Below are positions 1 through 8,880 of a DNA stretch of 64,000 nucleotides, piece by piece. Each line of letters starts with the position of its first letter. The first letter of the stretch is position 1. A model generated the notes under the pieces. That model ran no database searches and had not been told where the DNA came from. It worked only from the letters and a program-made list of their open reading frames with translations. The position numbers and the translations under genes are program-made. This DNA comes from Phycisphaerales bacterium Planc_01 (GTDB lineage: Bacteria > Planctomycetota > Phycisphaerae > Sedimentisphaerales > Anaerobacaceae), in contig LVBB01000122.1 in NCBI GenBank assembly GCA_001603075.1, forward strand, positions 33,622 to 97,621, given 5' to 3'.

Positions 1-195
1 TTGTTCCACATTCCCATGTATTTCTTGTCCACTATATGTGTATGCAAACTCCGTGCCAGACTGCCCCGGCGGCGGCAGAGGCCCGATTCTGGGCTTTCTG
101 TCGGGATTTCGGCCCGGGCGGCGACTGTCAATTTGGCACTCGCCCGACCGCGAACGGCAGCGGAAAAGATGGTGTTCGCGTCATGTCCCGTGGCG

Positions 196-201
196 TATAA
201 T
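196..201 (+). promoter_or_regulatory. -10 box upstream of the SDR gene
   Basis: A perfect TATAAT lies 31 bases before the start codon of the SDR gene. The -35 region is weak (TTCGCG around 175-180). A GAGGTG ribosome-binding site follows at 224-229. This is sequence match only. Confidence 0.4.
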
Positions 202-231
202 CGCGGCGAATGGACATAGGATTGAGGTGCA

Positions 232-966
232 ATGGTGGGCAAACTTCTGGAAAGCAACGTGGCGATTGTGACCGGGGCCAGTCGCGGGATTGGCCGGGCC
301 ATCGCTGTGGCGCTGGGCGGCGAAGGGGCGACGGTGGTTCTGTCGGCCCGGGCCGAGGCGGACCTGGCGCGGACGGCCTCGCTCGTTCGGGCGGCGGGCG
401 GTGCGGCCCAAATCGTCCCGGCGGAACTGGCCGACGAGCAGGCGATCAGGAACGTCGTCGCGAGAACGGCCGAGCAGTTCGGGCGGCTCGATGTCCTGGT
501 CAACAATGCGGGCATCACGCATTCGGCGCCGCTGGAGCAGACGCGGACGGCGGATCTGGACCGCTGCTGGGCGGTGAACGCGCGGGCGCCGTTCCTGCTG
601 TGCCGCGAGGCGTTGCCGCTGCTGAAGCGGGCCGAACGGGCGACCATCGTCAATATCTCGTCGGTCGTCGGGGTCAAAGGCTATCCGCTCCAGAGCGCCT
701 ACACCGCCTCGAAGCACGCCCTTCGCGGGATGAGCATTGCGCTGGCGGAGGAGCTTCGCGGCTCGGCGGTCCGGGTGCATGTGATCTGTCCCGGCGGCGT
801 GGACACGGAGATGGTCGGCCGCGTGCGTCCCGACATCGACAAGGGCGATCTGATCGGCCCCGGCGAGATTGCCGAGCTGGTGCTCTACCTTGTGACGCAC
901 CGGGGCAACGCGGTCGTCGACGAACTGCACATCCGCCGGGCGACGGCCTCGCCCTGGTTCGGTTGA
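232..966 (+). CDS. SDR family NAD(P)-dependent oxidoreductase
   Basis: This 244-residue protein is a classical short-chain dehydrogenase/reductase, a cytosolic Rossmann enzyme. The cofactor motif TGASRGIG is at residues 14-21, NNAG at 91-94, a catalytic serine at about 143-144, and the YxxxK pair is Y157/K161. The length is normal for the family. The ATG is preceded at good spacing by GAGGTG. Substrate specificity cannot be read from the sequence; ketoacyl-ACP-reductase-like or sugar/alcohol dehydrogenase roles are all possible. It is followed after about 100 bases by dtd on the same strand, which need not be functionally linked. Confidence 0.9.
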   Translation: MVGKLLESNVAIVTGASRGIGRAIAVALGGEGATVVLSARAEADLARTASLVRAAGGAAQIVPAELADEQAIRNVVARTAEQFGRLDVLVNNAGITHSAPLEQTRTADLDRCWAVNARAPFLLCREALPLLKRAERATIVNISSVVGVKGYPLQSAYTASKHALRGMSIALAEELRGSAVRVHVICPGGVDTEMVGRVRPDIDKGDLIGPGEIAELVLYLVTHRGNAVVDELHIRRATASPWFG

Positions 967-1070
967 GGGGACAGGATCATGGTGGACGAAGGAGCGCCGA
1001 TGGCGGCCGGGAATGATGTCGCGACGTGGCGCTCGGGTGGCAGCGGTATTCGGCGGGAAAGGCAGGCGTG

Positions 1071-1520
1071 ATGCGAGCGGTCATTCAGCGAGTGCTGCAA
1101 GCGGAGGTGACGGTCCAGAATGACGGCGTCGGTCGGATCGGGCCGGGGTTGCTGGTCTATCTGGGCGTCGGCAAGGACGATTGCGACGCGGACGCGGAGT
1201 TCATGGCCGACAAGCTCGTGAACCTGCGGATCTTTGCAGACGAGGCGGGCAAGATGAATCGCAGCGTGATCGACGTGGGCGGTCAGGTCCTCTTGATCAG
1301 CAACTTCACGCTGCAGGGCGACTGTCGCAAAGGCCGCCGGCCGGGGTTCGACGCGGCCGGACCGCCGCAGATCGCCGAGCCGCTCTACGAGAAGGTCGCC
1401 GCCCTGATCGCCCAACAGGGCGTCGGCGTGCAGACCGGCTCGTTCGGCGCCCACATGCACGTCAGCAGCGTCAACGACGGGCCCGTTACCTTCCTGCTCG
1501 ACAGCACGCGCCTGTTCTGA
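1071..1520 (+). CDS. dtd: D-aminoacyl-tRNA deacylase
   Basis: The 149-residue product matches DTD, the homodimeric cytosolic enzyme that hydrolyses D-aminoacyl-tRNA (and Gly-tRNA(Ala)) as translation proofreading. It opens with MRAVIQRV as in the family. It has the SxFT-type active-site motif at residues 77-80 and the cross-subunit Gly-cisPro motif GPVT at 137-140. The frame stays open upstream, but the family start is the ATG at 1071. Its stop codon overlaps an ATG (1520) in the frame of the next gene, so the two are probably cotranscribed. Confidence 0.95.
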   Translation: MRAVIQRVLQAEVTVQNDGVGRIGPGLLVYLGVGKDDCDADAEFMADKLVNLRIFADEAGKMNRSVIDVGGQVLLISNFTLQGDCRKGRRPGFDAAGPPQIAEPLYEKVAALIAQQGVGVQTGSFGAHMHVSSVNDGPVTFLLDSTRLF

Positions 1521-1564
1521 TGGTGCGCCTGGACAACAACCGAAACCGCCTGAGAGGTACCCTG

Positions 1565-2287
1565 ATGCATTTGAGCCGTATCGTCTTTCATCCGGACACA
1601 TACCCCACCCGAGAGCACTATCCGTTCAATCTCGACATCTTCCATCGAACCGCAGAGATCGTCCTCGATCGCCCCGTGACGATGTTCGTCGGCGAGAACG
1701 GCACGGGCAAATCGACGCTGCTCGAAGCGGTGGCGCGCAAGGCCGGCATCCACATCTGGCAGGATTACGGCCGGACACGATTCCAGTACAATCCCTATGA
1801 GAATAAGTTCCATCGGTGCATCTCGGTGGAATGGGCCGCCGATCGCGTGCCCGGGTCGTTCTTCGGATCGTCGGTGTTCCATGACTTCGCCCGCATCCTC
1901 GATGAATGGGCGGCCGCCGACCCGGCCCTGCTCGAATACTTCGGCGGCAAGTCGCTGCTGACCCAGTCGCACGGCCAGTCGATCATGTCGTTCTTCAAGG
2001 CCCGCTACGAGATCAAGGGGCTCTATCTGATGGACGAGCCGGAGACGGCGCTGTCGCCCGCGACGCAGATCGCGCTGCTGAAGCTGCTCGCCCGCATGGC
2101 GGCCGCCGGACACGCGCAGTTCATCATCGCCACGCACTCGCCCATCCTGCTGGCCTGCCCCGGCGCGGCGATCTACAGCTTCGACGAGATTCCCATCCAG
2201 CCGATCGCATATGAACAGACGCCGCACTATCAGACGTATAAGGACTTCATGAACGATCCGCACAAGTACTGCGACGATCACCAATGA
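1565..2287 (+). CDS. AAA family ATPase (COG3910-like)
   Basis: This 240-residue single-domain ATPase is related to the ABC/SMC-type predicted ATPases of COG3910. The Walker A motif GENGTGKST starts at residue 43. An ABC-type signature (SHGQS) precedes a Walker B with catalytic glutamate (LYLMDEPE), and the switch histidine lies in FIIATHSP. The start at 1565 follows a GAGAGG site; an alternative ATG at 1520 would add 15 residues and overlap the dtd stop. The family has no well-defined cellular role. It overlaps the next frame only if that gene starts at 2284. Confidence 0.85.
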   Translation: MHLSRIVFHPDTYPTREHYPFNLDIFHRTAEIVLDRPVTMFVGENGTGKSTLLEAVARKAGIHIWQDYGRTRFQYNPYENKFHRCISVEWAADRVPGSFFGSSVFHDFARILDEWAAADPALLEYFGGKSLLTQSHGQSIMSFFKARYEIKGLYLMDEPETALSPATQIALLKLLARMAAAGHAQFIIATHSPILLACPGAAIYSFDEIPIQPIAYEQTPHYQTYKDFMNDPHKYCDDHQ

Positions 2288-2304
2288 GGCCCCTGGAGGA
2301 TATC

Positions 2305-3441
2305 ATGACCGCAAGGCGACACGATTTCAGAATACCGATGATCTCGTTGGCCGTCTGCCTGTCCCTGGCGTCTCTGTGCTGGGCGGCCGGAGACAAGGGT
2401 TTGGAGCGGATTCGCGTCAGCGACGATGGGAGGCATTTCGTCGGCGCCGAATCCGGCCGGCGATTCATCGCCTGGGGCGTCAATTACGATCATGACGATG
2501 ACGGGCGCCTGCTCGAAGACTATTGGCAAAACGAATGGCCGACCGTCGTGGAGGACTTCGGCGAGATCAAGGCGCTCGGCGCCAACGTCGTGCGGATTCA
2601 CTTGCAGCTTGGCCGATTCATGAAGACGCCGCAGGAACCCAACGAGGCATCGCTGACGCGCCTGGCCGACCTCGTGAAGCTGGCCGAGCGGACGGGGCTC
2701 TATCTCAACATCACCGGCCTGGGCTGCTACCACAAGCAGGATGTGCCCGCCTGGTACAACGCGATGAACGAGGCGCAGCGATGGGACGTCCAGGCGCAAT
2801 TCTGGGAGGCGGTCGCCAAGACCTGCGCGCACAGCGACGCGATCTTCTGCTATGACCTGATGAACGAGCCCATCCTGCCCGGCGGCGACAAGGTCGAGAC
2901 CGACTGGCTGGCGGGCGACTTCGCGGGCAAGCATTTCGTCCAGCGAATCGCGCTCGATCTGGGCGGACGCAGCCGGCAAGAGGTGGCCAGGGCCTGGGTC
3001 GATGCGCTCGTTGCCGCCATCCGCAAGCACGATGCCCGAAGCATGGTCACGGTGGGCGTGATCCCGTGGGCGATGACCTGGCCGAAGGCCAAGCCCCTCT
3101 TCTATTCCAAAGAGGTCAGTGAGAACCTGGATTTTGTCAGCGTGCATTTCTATCCCGAGCGAGATGAAATCGACAAGGCCCTGAAGGCGCTGGCGGTCTA
3201 CGACGTCGGCAAGCCTCTGGTGATCGAGGAGATGTTCCCCCTTCGTTGCAGCCTCAACGAGATGGACGCCTTCATCGACGGCTCACGGCAGATCGCTGAC
3301 GGCTACATCAGCTTCTACTGGGGCAAGACCGCCGAGGAATACAGCCGCGAGCCCCACGACATCAAAGCCATGCTCCTCCGCGGCTGGCTCGAATACTTCC
3401 AAACCAAAGCCACCGCAATCCTGAGTACCAGCTGCAGGTGA
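2305..3441 (+). CDS. Secreted glycoside hydrolase, cellulase (GH5-like) family
   Basis: The 378-residue protein begins with a signal peptide (hydrophobic core about residues 11-25, ending near LCWAAG), so it is exported. The mature part resembles clan-A TIM-barrel hydrolases of the GH5 type. The acid/base motif MNEP places the glutamate at E188, and the nucleophile is E308 or E309 in the strand VIEEM. I chose the start at 2305, which follows GGAGGATATC; an upstream ATG at 2284 overlaps the preceding stop and spoils the signal peptide. The beta-linked glycan substrate (cellulose, mannan or other) cannot be assigned. Confidence 0.8.
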   Translation: MTARRHDFRIPMISLAVCLSLASLCWAAGDKGLERIRVSDDGRHFVGAESGRRFIAWGVNYDHDDDGRLLEDYWQNEWPTVVEDFGEIKALGANVVRIHLQLGRFMKTPQEPNEASLTRLADLVKLAERTGLYLNITGLGCYHKQDVPAWYNAMNEAQRWDVQAQFWEAVAKTCAHSDAIFCYDLMNEPILPGGDKVETDWLAGDFAGKHFVQRIALDLGGRSRQEVARAWVDALVAAIRKHDARSMVTVGVIPWAMTWPKAKPLFYSKEVSENLDFVSVHFYPERDEIDKALKALAVYDVGKPLVIEEMFPLRCSLNEMDAFIDGSRQIADGYISFYWGKTAEEYSREPHDIKAMLLRGWLEYFQTKATAILSTSCR

Positions 3442-3798
3442 TGTGTCACCCTGTGGGTGTATCCTGAGGAAATTATCTCATTTTGCTTGCATCATTCTGT
3501 TGACTCTTGTGACTGTTTGTGCCACAAATAGGGTCAATGGGAGCATGTGCGGAGCCGGAGTTGCATCAGAGGTATCTTGCCGGCTCGGGTGTGTTTTGTA
3601 CTATGGGGAGCGCAGGATGCTGCCCGTCGGCGTTGAGAGGCTATGTGGAGGTTTCGCACCAGAGGATACAAGATAATTGGCCGCTTTGATCAGGTGGCAC
3701 TCTAGCCTGTTTCATTTCGTTCCGACGTTTCGTATAGACAATGGCTCGATGAGCCAAGCATTTGCGGTCGGTGCCTTAAATGGATAGGAGAGAAAACA
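3442..3798. other. Intergenic stretch of lower G+C before the KaiC-like gene
   Basis: This 357-bp gap is visibly richer in A+T than the flanks. It contains a 77-codon open frame with unconvincing start and composition. I see no tRNA, repeat or clear promoter. A GGAGAG site just before 3799 serves the KaiC-like gene. The composition shift starts here and runs to about 5787, consistent with one imported block. Confidence 0.5.
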
Positions 3799-5715
3799 AT
3801 GCCCAAATTCAGAACATTCATGTCTCCTGTGTATTTCCGGACCCCTCTCCAGATTCGCCAACTTCAGCCCTTGCCGGAAACAGCTGCAGATGATGCTACA
3901 CAGAAGTGTTTGTTTGATGATCTCCTTGGCGGCGGCATAGAAATACCGAAGATGGTACTGGAGACCTCTGCTGTGGACAGGAAGTCGGGGTATGGCGCTC
4001 CGGCTCTCTTCATGCTCATCACAGGTCGTCCTGGATCTGGAAAATCTACGTTTGCACTTGAGTTGTGCTATCGGATGGCAACTCAAAGCCAGCGCGACCC
4101 AGAGCTCAAAACATACGGCCTCTCAGATCAGATGCTATCAAGCATATACTACTCCGCGGAAACCAACACTGCGGATCTTGTTCACCAAGCAGAGTCTTTT
4201 GGCTGGCAAACAGATTCATTTGCTGCGCTTGAGGGCATCTGTCAACCAGACAAGGTCCACATCCTCGGACGGAGTAGGTTTCCCACGGTATCGACGGGCG
4301 AACCGGAGGAGTATTTTCACCAGATAATGGAGGGTTGGCGCAAACTTGATGCGTGTCCGCACATTGTTGTGTTCGATAGCCTCAACGTGTTGCCTACCAA
4401 GTGGGATGCCAAGGAAGTTATGGAGGAACTCTTGAAGACCTGTAGACGTGGCCCTCTGGTCTTCATTGCGGTCCTGGATTCGCACTATACCACACCTGAA
4501 TTCGACCGCTGGAGTCACGAGGCCGACTTGGTCGTCGATCTGTCATACAAAGACGAAGAGGATTATCTTGTACGGAAGATCCAGATCGTCAAAGCAAGGT
4601 ATCAAGATCATGCGGATGGCATTCACCGACTGAAGATCAATCCAAAGCCCTCAGAGAGCGAAGATGTAAAGCACCCCATGTCACCACTGATAAAGGAAGG
4701 TGGGATATTTGTATTTCCCTCAATACACCGTGCACTATCGCGAGCCCGGCGCCGATCAAGCGAAAAGCATCCTCGCTTTGCGCGTCCTATCGAGAGTCCT
4801 TTTGCTGCTCTGAATGAGGTTATACACAGAGGAGGGTTTCCAGAAGGTGCATCTACAGCAATTGTTGGGTCGCGTGGGGGCATGAAGAGTCATTTGGCCT
4901 ACTACACAATGCTGAAGTTTCTAGAGGAGCATCCTGATGAACGGGCACTTCTCATCTCCTTGAGGGACGAGGAATGTGCGGCCAGACATACACTTAACGA
5001 GATCTTTTCGAATCAGTTGAATGAACAGGGCAAACCTTGGGCTGGCGGGATGAACACCGGTGCCGCCGATAGGAAGCTCGGAAGGTACATTGACAAAGAC
5101 AGGCTTGAGATTCTGTTCTTCTGGCCAGGCTACATTTCGCCCGAGGAGTTTATGCACCTTGTCCAAGTGGCGGTGGACAGAAAGACCAAGGGAACGAAAC
5201 CCGTCTCGTTGGTGGTTGTAAACGGACTCGAGCAGCTCAATGCCCGTTTCCCGCTATGTCATCGCGAGAGCATGTTCGTGTCCGGCCTTGTGACGATGCT
5301 GACTGTCTGTGGCACGACCAATATTGTCGTATCAGGCGGTGATCCTTCTAGACCGTCTGATCATGGGGGTGTCCCAGCGGGGCTGCTACAGATGGCAGAT
5401 CTTATCCTTGACTCGTCCTTCCAGTTGTTGCCTCGCCGTCAAGTGTGGTCTGAGGAACTGTGGCTGAGTAATAGCAAGTGGTCTGATGACAAGATTCGTA
5501 ACGTTCTCATGCACAAGCAATATCAGAGGGACCCTGTGTTGTCTGACATGGAACCACATGTTGTGTATTCTGTAATTCGTGAACCGGGGGCGCGCGAGTG
5601 CAGAAGACGCGCGCTCTTCTATATGGGCAGAGACGGCGATCCTCAGCCTCTCAAGGCAGGAAGTGTGGAGGTGTGTCTGCTGCCTGACAATTTCCCATAT
5701 GGCAAACGAATATAG
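3799..5715 (+). CDS. Two-domain KaiC/RAD55-like RecA-fold ATPase
   Basis: This 638-residue protein carries two RecA/KaiC-type domains in tandem. Domain 1 has an intact P-loop (GRPGSGKST, about residues 76-84), a KaiC-like segment with a candidate catalytic glutamate (YYSAET) followed by an ESFGW motif, and a Walker B strand VVFDSLN near 191-197. Domain 2 starts near 330; its P-loop reads GSRGGMKS (357-364) with Met replacing the last Gly, and its Walker B reads VVVNGLE with Asn 475 where Asp is expected. Site 2 therefore looks impaired. No kaiA/kaiB, kinase or receiver genes are adjacent. Base composition is lower in G+C than neighbouring genes, suggesting transfer. The role is unknown. Confidence 0.75.
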   Translation: MPKFRTFMSPVYFRTPLQIRQLQPLPETAADDATQKCLFDDLLGGGIEIPKMVLETSAVDRKSGYGAPALFMLITGRPGSGKSTFALELCYRMATQSQRDPELKTYGLSDQMLSSIYYSAETNTADLVHQAESFGWQTDSFAALEGICQPDKVHILGRSRFPTVSTGEPEEYFHQIMEGWRKLDACPHIVVFDSLNVLPTKWDAKEVMEELLKTCRRGPLVFIAVLDSHYTTPEFDRWSHEADLVVDLSYKDEEDYLVRKIQIVKARYQDHADGIHRLKINPKPSESEDVKHPMSPLIKEGGIFVFPSIHRALSRARRRSSEKHPRFARPIESPFAALNEVIHRGGFPEGASTAIVGSRGGMKSHLAYYTMLKFLEEHPDERALLISLRDEECAARHTLNEIFSNQLNEQGKPWAGGMNTGAADRKLGRYIDKDRLEILFFWPGYISPEEFMHLVQVAVDRKTKGTKPVSLVVVNGLEQLNARFPLCHRESMFVSGLVTMLTVCGTTNIVVSGGDPSRPSDHGGVPAGLLQMADLILDSSFQLLPRRQVWSEELWLSNSKWSDDKIRNVLMHKQYQRDPVLSDMEPHVVYSVIREPGARECRRRALFYMGRDGDPQPLKAGSVEVCLLPDNFPYGKRI

Positions 5716-5787
5716 ATGTAACATGGAGGCTTTCTCAAGTGACTTGATATAGAGATCACAGGGAAACACTTATCCTCGCTCATAAGG

Positions 5788-8496
5788 CTATCTCCAGGTG
5801 CGGGTGCGGTCGGTGCGGGGGTGGAAGGCGGTGGAGAGGGATTGGGCGCGGGCCTTGAGGAGCGTCTGGCGGCCTTGGGGGTTTCGGGTGTAGAGGGCCT
5901 CGCAGGGGCCGATGTAACGGGCCCACATCCGGCGGAAATGTTCGGCGGACTCCTTGTTCCTGGCGAGGGCTTTGGGCACGGCGTGGTAGTCTTTCCGCAT
6001 GAAGGGTCCGAGCGGGCTCTTTCGCACGAGCAGATAGCGTGGATCGTCGATGGGGCCGAGCAGTTCCTGGAGGGCTTCGAGGAAGACCGATCGCTCCCGC
6101 GTGCTGCCGCCCTTGACCGAGCAGGCGACGAGGCCATACTCCCGGCGTTGCGCGATGACGCGCGGCCGGGCACGCCGGCCGTCGATGACGCCGGCCTCGA
6201 CGAGGGCCTTGAGCAGGGCGTTGCCGATCTGCTTCATGCTCGATGCGGCCGAGCCGTGACGCAACAGCAGCCACAGAGCCTTGAAGAATTTCGGAAGGGC
6301 CGCCACCGCCGCCAGGGCCGAAACGGCTGCCAGCAGGAGCATCAGCGCCCGCAGCGGCCAGGACGCGGCGGATCGGGACATCCAGATCGAGAAGGTCGAT
6401 ACGCCCCAGAACCACACCTGCCACAGCACCGCCAGGACCGTCCGCGTGACTACGAAGTCGCGCGGCAGCGCCAGCAGCGAGGTTGTGACCTCTTCGGCCA
6501 TGGCCCCAATGCGGGCGGCGCCAAGCGCCCGCTCCCATCGCGTTCGCAGGCCGTCGCGATCCCGCGCCTGCTGCGTCATGGTCGCGTTGATCTGGTCGAT
6601 CCGCGTCGCGTCGTAGGGAGGGTTGCCGATGCCGAGCCGAGCCAGACCGCTTTCGATCGTGCTGCTCCTGAACGAGACGCCGACGAAGGCCTTGAACCGG
6701 CGCATCAGCGTATCGAGGTCCTCTCCCGGCTCGGCGACGCCGGCCTCCTGGCAGACCAGATGCCAGATGTTGGCGGTCTTGGCGGGGTTGCCCTCCTCGG
6801 TTCGGATGGCCCGGCCGCGCATCTGGTTGCTGAGCATGTACGAGCCAACGAAACTGGCGAGGATCAGCGCGTTGACCGACGGCGCGTCCCAGCCCTCGCC
6901 CAGCAGCGCGGTCGTCCCGATCAGTACAGTGACGCCGCCCTGGCGGAACAGGTTCGTGACGAGCGCGACGATCTTCTGCTTGTCGGCCCCGCGAACGACG
7001 ACCTCGCAGAACCGCTCATCGTGGGCCAGCGGCTTGAAGGCGATGCTGCCGGAGTCGATTCCGAGATCCGCGCCGATCGCTCGCAGCGACTCCTGCGTGT
7101 CGGCAGGGACGACGGTCAGCGTTCCCGTGAGGATGCCGAGCCGCACGTCGGAGGCCTTGGTACGGCGAATCTGCTCGAAGATCGGCACGACGCCCAGCCG
7201 CTTGAGGTCTTTGGTGTCAGTCGGGTCCGTGGGGAAGTCGGCGCTGCGAACGAAATCGGTCAGAACGACCATTCGCAGAGCGGAGCCGAGGGATTGGCTC
7301 TCGATCTGGACGATGTCCTCGATGCTCTTGAGCTTCGAGGCGCTTCGCGTCAGCAGTTGGGCGGTCCGGCCCGTGCTCCGCAGGCTCACCGTGCGCCGCT
7401 CGATCGCGCCGATCCGCTTGAGGTCGCGCGCGATCTGCTGGAACAGACCCTTGTGGGCTTCGAACGATTTGGCGTGGCTGTAGAGGCAGCCGGTCAGCAG
7501 GGCCTCGAACCATTCGAGCGTCAGCGGAGGGCACTTGTGCCGCGAGAAACCGATCGCGCCCAGCAGCTTTCCGGGCGGCCGGCCTCGAACCTGGTTGAGG
7601 AAGATGGCGACGCTCGAATAGAAACCCGGATCGGCGAGGATCTCCTCGATGTGCTCCCCGGGCTCGACGATGCGGCGGTCGGCTTCAAGGGCCTGGATGA
7701 ATGCCTCATTGCCGGTCAGCGCCTTGACGGAAGCATCGACCTGGCGGCGGAACTCGGCGAGTTCGGCCTGCTCGGCGCGCAGCGGCGTCGAGATGTACAT
7801 GTAATCCTGGTGCGGGCAGAGGTTCTTCTCCTGCACCAGCTCGGGCACGGTGATCTCCGCGTCGATCGAGCCGCACAGATCGACGTAGCGGTCCCACTCG
7901 AAGGGCGAGACGTCGAACGGCGCGGTGGCGGTCAGCGCCACGACCGTCGGCTCGTTCAGGTTCTTCTTCACATCGACCAGACACCGCCACCATTCATTCC
8001 TCAGATGGTGCGCCTCGTCGAGCACGAGCGTGCGGACGTCCAGGGCGCCCAGCTTCTTCAGAAGAGCGGCTTTTCGGGTTGATCGAGGCTTGTCTTTGCC
8101 CGCCTTCTCGGGGGCCGGCTGCGGCTCCTGATCTTCCTCTTCCTCCGTCCGGCCCGAGTAGACGCTGTGCAGCCCCTGATACGTCGAGACGGTGAGGAAT
8201 CGCGGGTCGCGAATGTCCCGCGAGACCCAGTCGGGCAGACCCGGGCCCTGCTCGCTGAACAGGCCGATGAGCCGGTCGATCCACTGATCGCGGATCGCGA
8301 CGGTCGGGGTGAAGATCAGCGTGGGCCGGTTCAGCCGCCGGACGACCTCCAGGCCCAGCACCGTCTTGCCCGAGCCGGGCGCCGCGACGATGTGCAGGTG
8401 GTTGTCGTCGAGGTAGTCGTCCAGCTCCGACAGCACCCGCTGCTGGTAGCGACGCCAGGGTTTGCGGAACTGGATGTCCGAAGGAAACGTTTTCAC
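5788..8496 (-). CDS. DEAD/DEAH-box superfamily 2 helicase with C-terminal membrane segment
   Basis: The 902-residue protein starts with an SF2 helicase/restriction-type ATPase core: a Q-like RYQQR segment, Walker A APGSGKT (about residues 39-45), DEAH box in VLDEAHH (about 156-162), motif III TATAP, and a C-terminal RecA domain with GWDAPS and a QMRGRAIR motif VI. Beyond the core, residues about 683-735 form two hydrophobic stretches typical of a membrane hairpin, followed by a soluble 160-residue tail. The GTG start directly abuts the TAG of the upstream DUF1294 gene, so translation is likely coupled. No nuclease or methylase domain is evident. Confidence 0.8.
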   Translation of the reverse strand: MKTFPSDIQFRKPWRRYQQRVLSELDDYLDDNHLHIVAAPGSGKTVLGLEVVRRLNRPTLIFTPTVAIRDQWIDRLIGLFSEQGPGLPDWVSRDIRDPRFLTVSTYQGLHSVYSGRTEEEEDQEPQPAPEKAGKDKPRSTRKAALLKKLGALDVRTLVLDEAHHLRNEWWRCLVDVKKNLNEPTVVALTATAPFDVSPFEWDRYVDLCGSIDAEITVPELVQEKNLCPHQDYMYISTPLRAEQAELAEFRRQVDASVKALTGNEAFIQALEADRRIVEPGEHIEEILADPGFYSSVAIFLNQVRGRPPGKLLGAIGFSRHKCPPLTLEWFEALLTGCLYSHAKSFEAHKGLFQQIARDLKRIGAIERRTVSLRSTGRTAQLLTRSASKLKSIEDIVQIESQSLGSALRMVVLTDFVRSADFPTDPTDTKDLKRLGVVPIFEQIRRTKASDVRLGILTGTLTVVPADTQESLRAIGADLGIDSGSIAFKPLAHDERFCEVVVRGADKQKIVALVTNLFRQGGVTVLIGTTALLGEGWDAPSVNALILASFVGSYMLSNQMRGRAIRTEEGNPAKTANIWHLVCQEAGVAEPGEDLDTLMRRFKAFVGVSFRSSTIESGLARLGIGNPPYDATRIDQINATMTQQARDRDGLRTRWERALGAARIGAMAEEVTTSLLALPRDFVVTRTVLAVLWQVWFWGVSTFSIWMSRSAASWPLRALMLLLAAVSALAAVAALPKFFKALWLLLRHGSAASSMKQIGNALLKALVEAGVIDGRRARPRVIAQRREYGLVACSVKGGSTRERSVFLEALQELLGPIDDPRYLLVRKSPLGPFMRKDYHAVPKALARNKESAEHFRRMWARYIGPCEALYTRNPQGRQTLLKARAQSLSTAFHPRTDRTRTWR

Positions 8497-8877
8497 CTAT
8501 GAGGCCCGGAGAACAAAATACCAGTAGCCGACGACCGCCAGAGTCTGCACCAGGATGATGCCGATGAAGACCATCCTGAATTTGACCTTCTGCGTCTTGT
8601 GTCGGAACAGCCCTTGTGCCAGTAAGGCGCCGGGGCTTGCCCCGACCAATGCCGCCAGATGCAGGATCACCTCCGGCACGCGCCCTCCGCGCAGGACGGC
8701 CTGTCGCTTGTCGTAGCCATAGAGCACCACGGTCACGGCGTTGACTCCAGTCAGATAGGCGTACAGGCCCGACAGGCCGAGCCACCAGAGCAGAATGGAG
8801 GCCACTGCGACGAGAATCGCCAGAATCCAGAAGAACGTCTTCTTCGGCTGGTGTCTGGTCATCGTCCGAGCCGCCAC
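8497..8877 (-). CDS. DUF1294 small membrane protein
   Basis: This 126-residue protein matches DUF1294: two hydrophobic segments in the N-terminal half, then the family pattern with YDKRQA, GGRVPE, a hydrophobic helix and FRHKTQK, then a last membrane helix. The function of the family is not established. Its stop codon touches the GTG start of the helicase gene, so both are probably read from one transcript. A second ATG 15 bases in is possible. Confidence 0.8.
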   Translation of the reverse strand: MAARTMTRHQPKKTFFWILAILVAVASILLWWLGLSGLYAYLTGVNAVTVVLYGYDKRQAVLRGGRVPEVILHLAALVGASPGALLAQGLFRHKTQKVKFRMVFIGIILVQTLAVVGYWYFVLRAS

Positions 8878-8880
8878 ACG

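Noticed and set aside
3443..3676. 77-codon open frame after the GH5-like gene
   Set aside because: Alternative GTG start without a binding site, odd cysteine-rich composition and no recognisable domain.
5821..8082. 753-codon open frame on the plus strand
   Set aside because: It is the antisense shadow of the helicase gene, whose motifs are clear on the minus strand.
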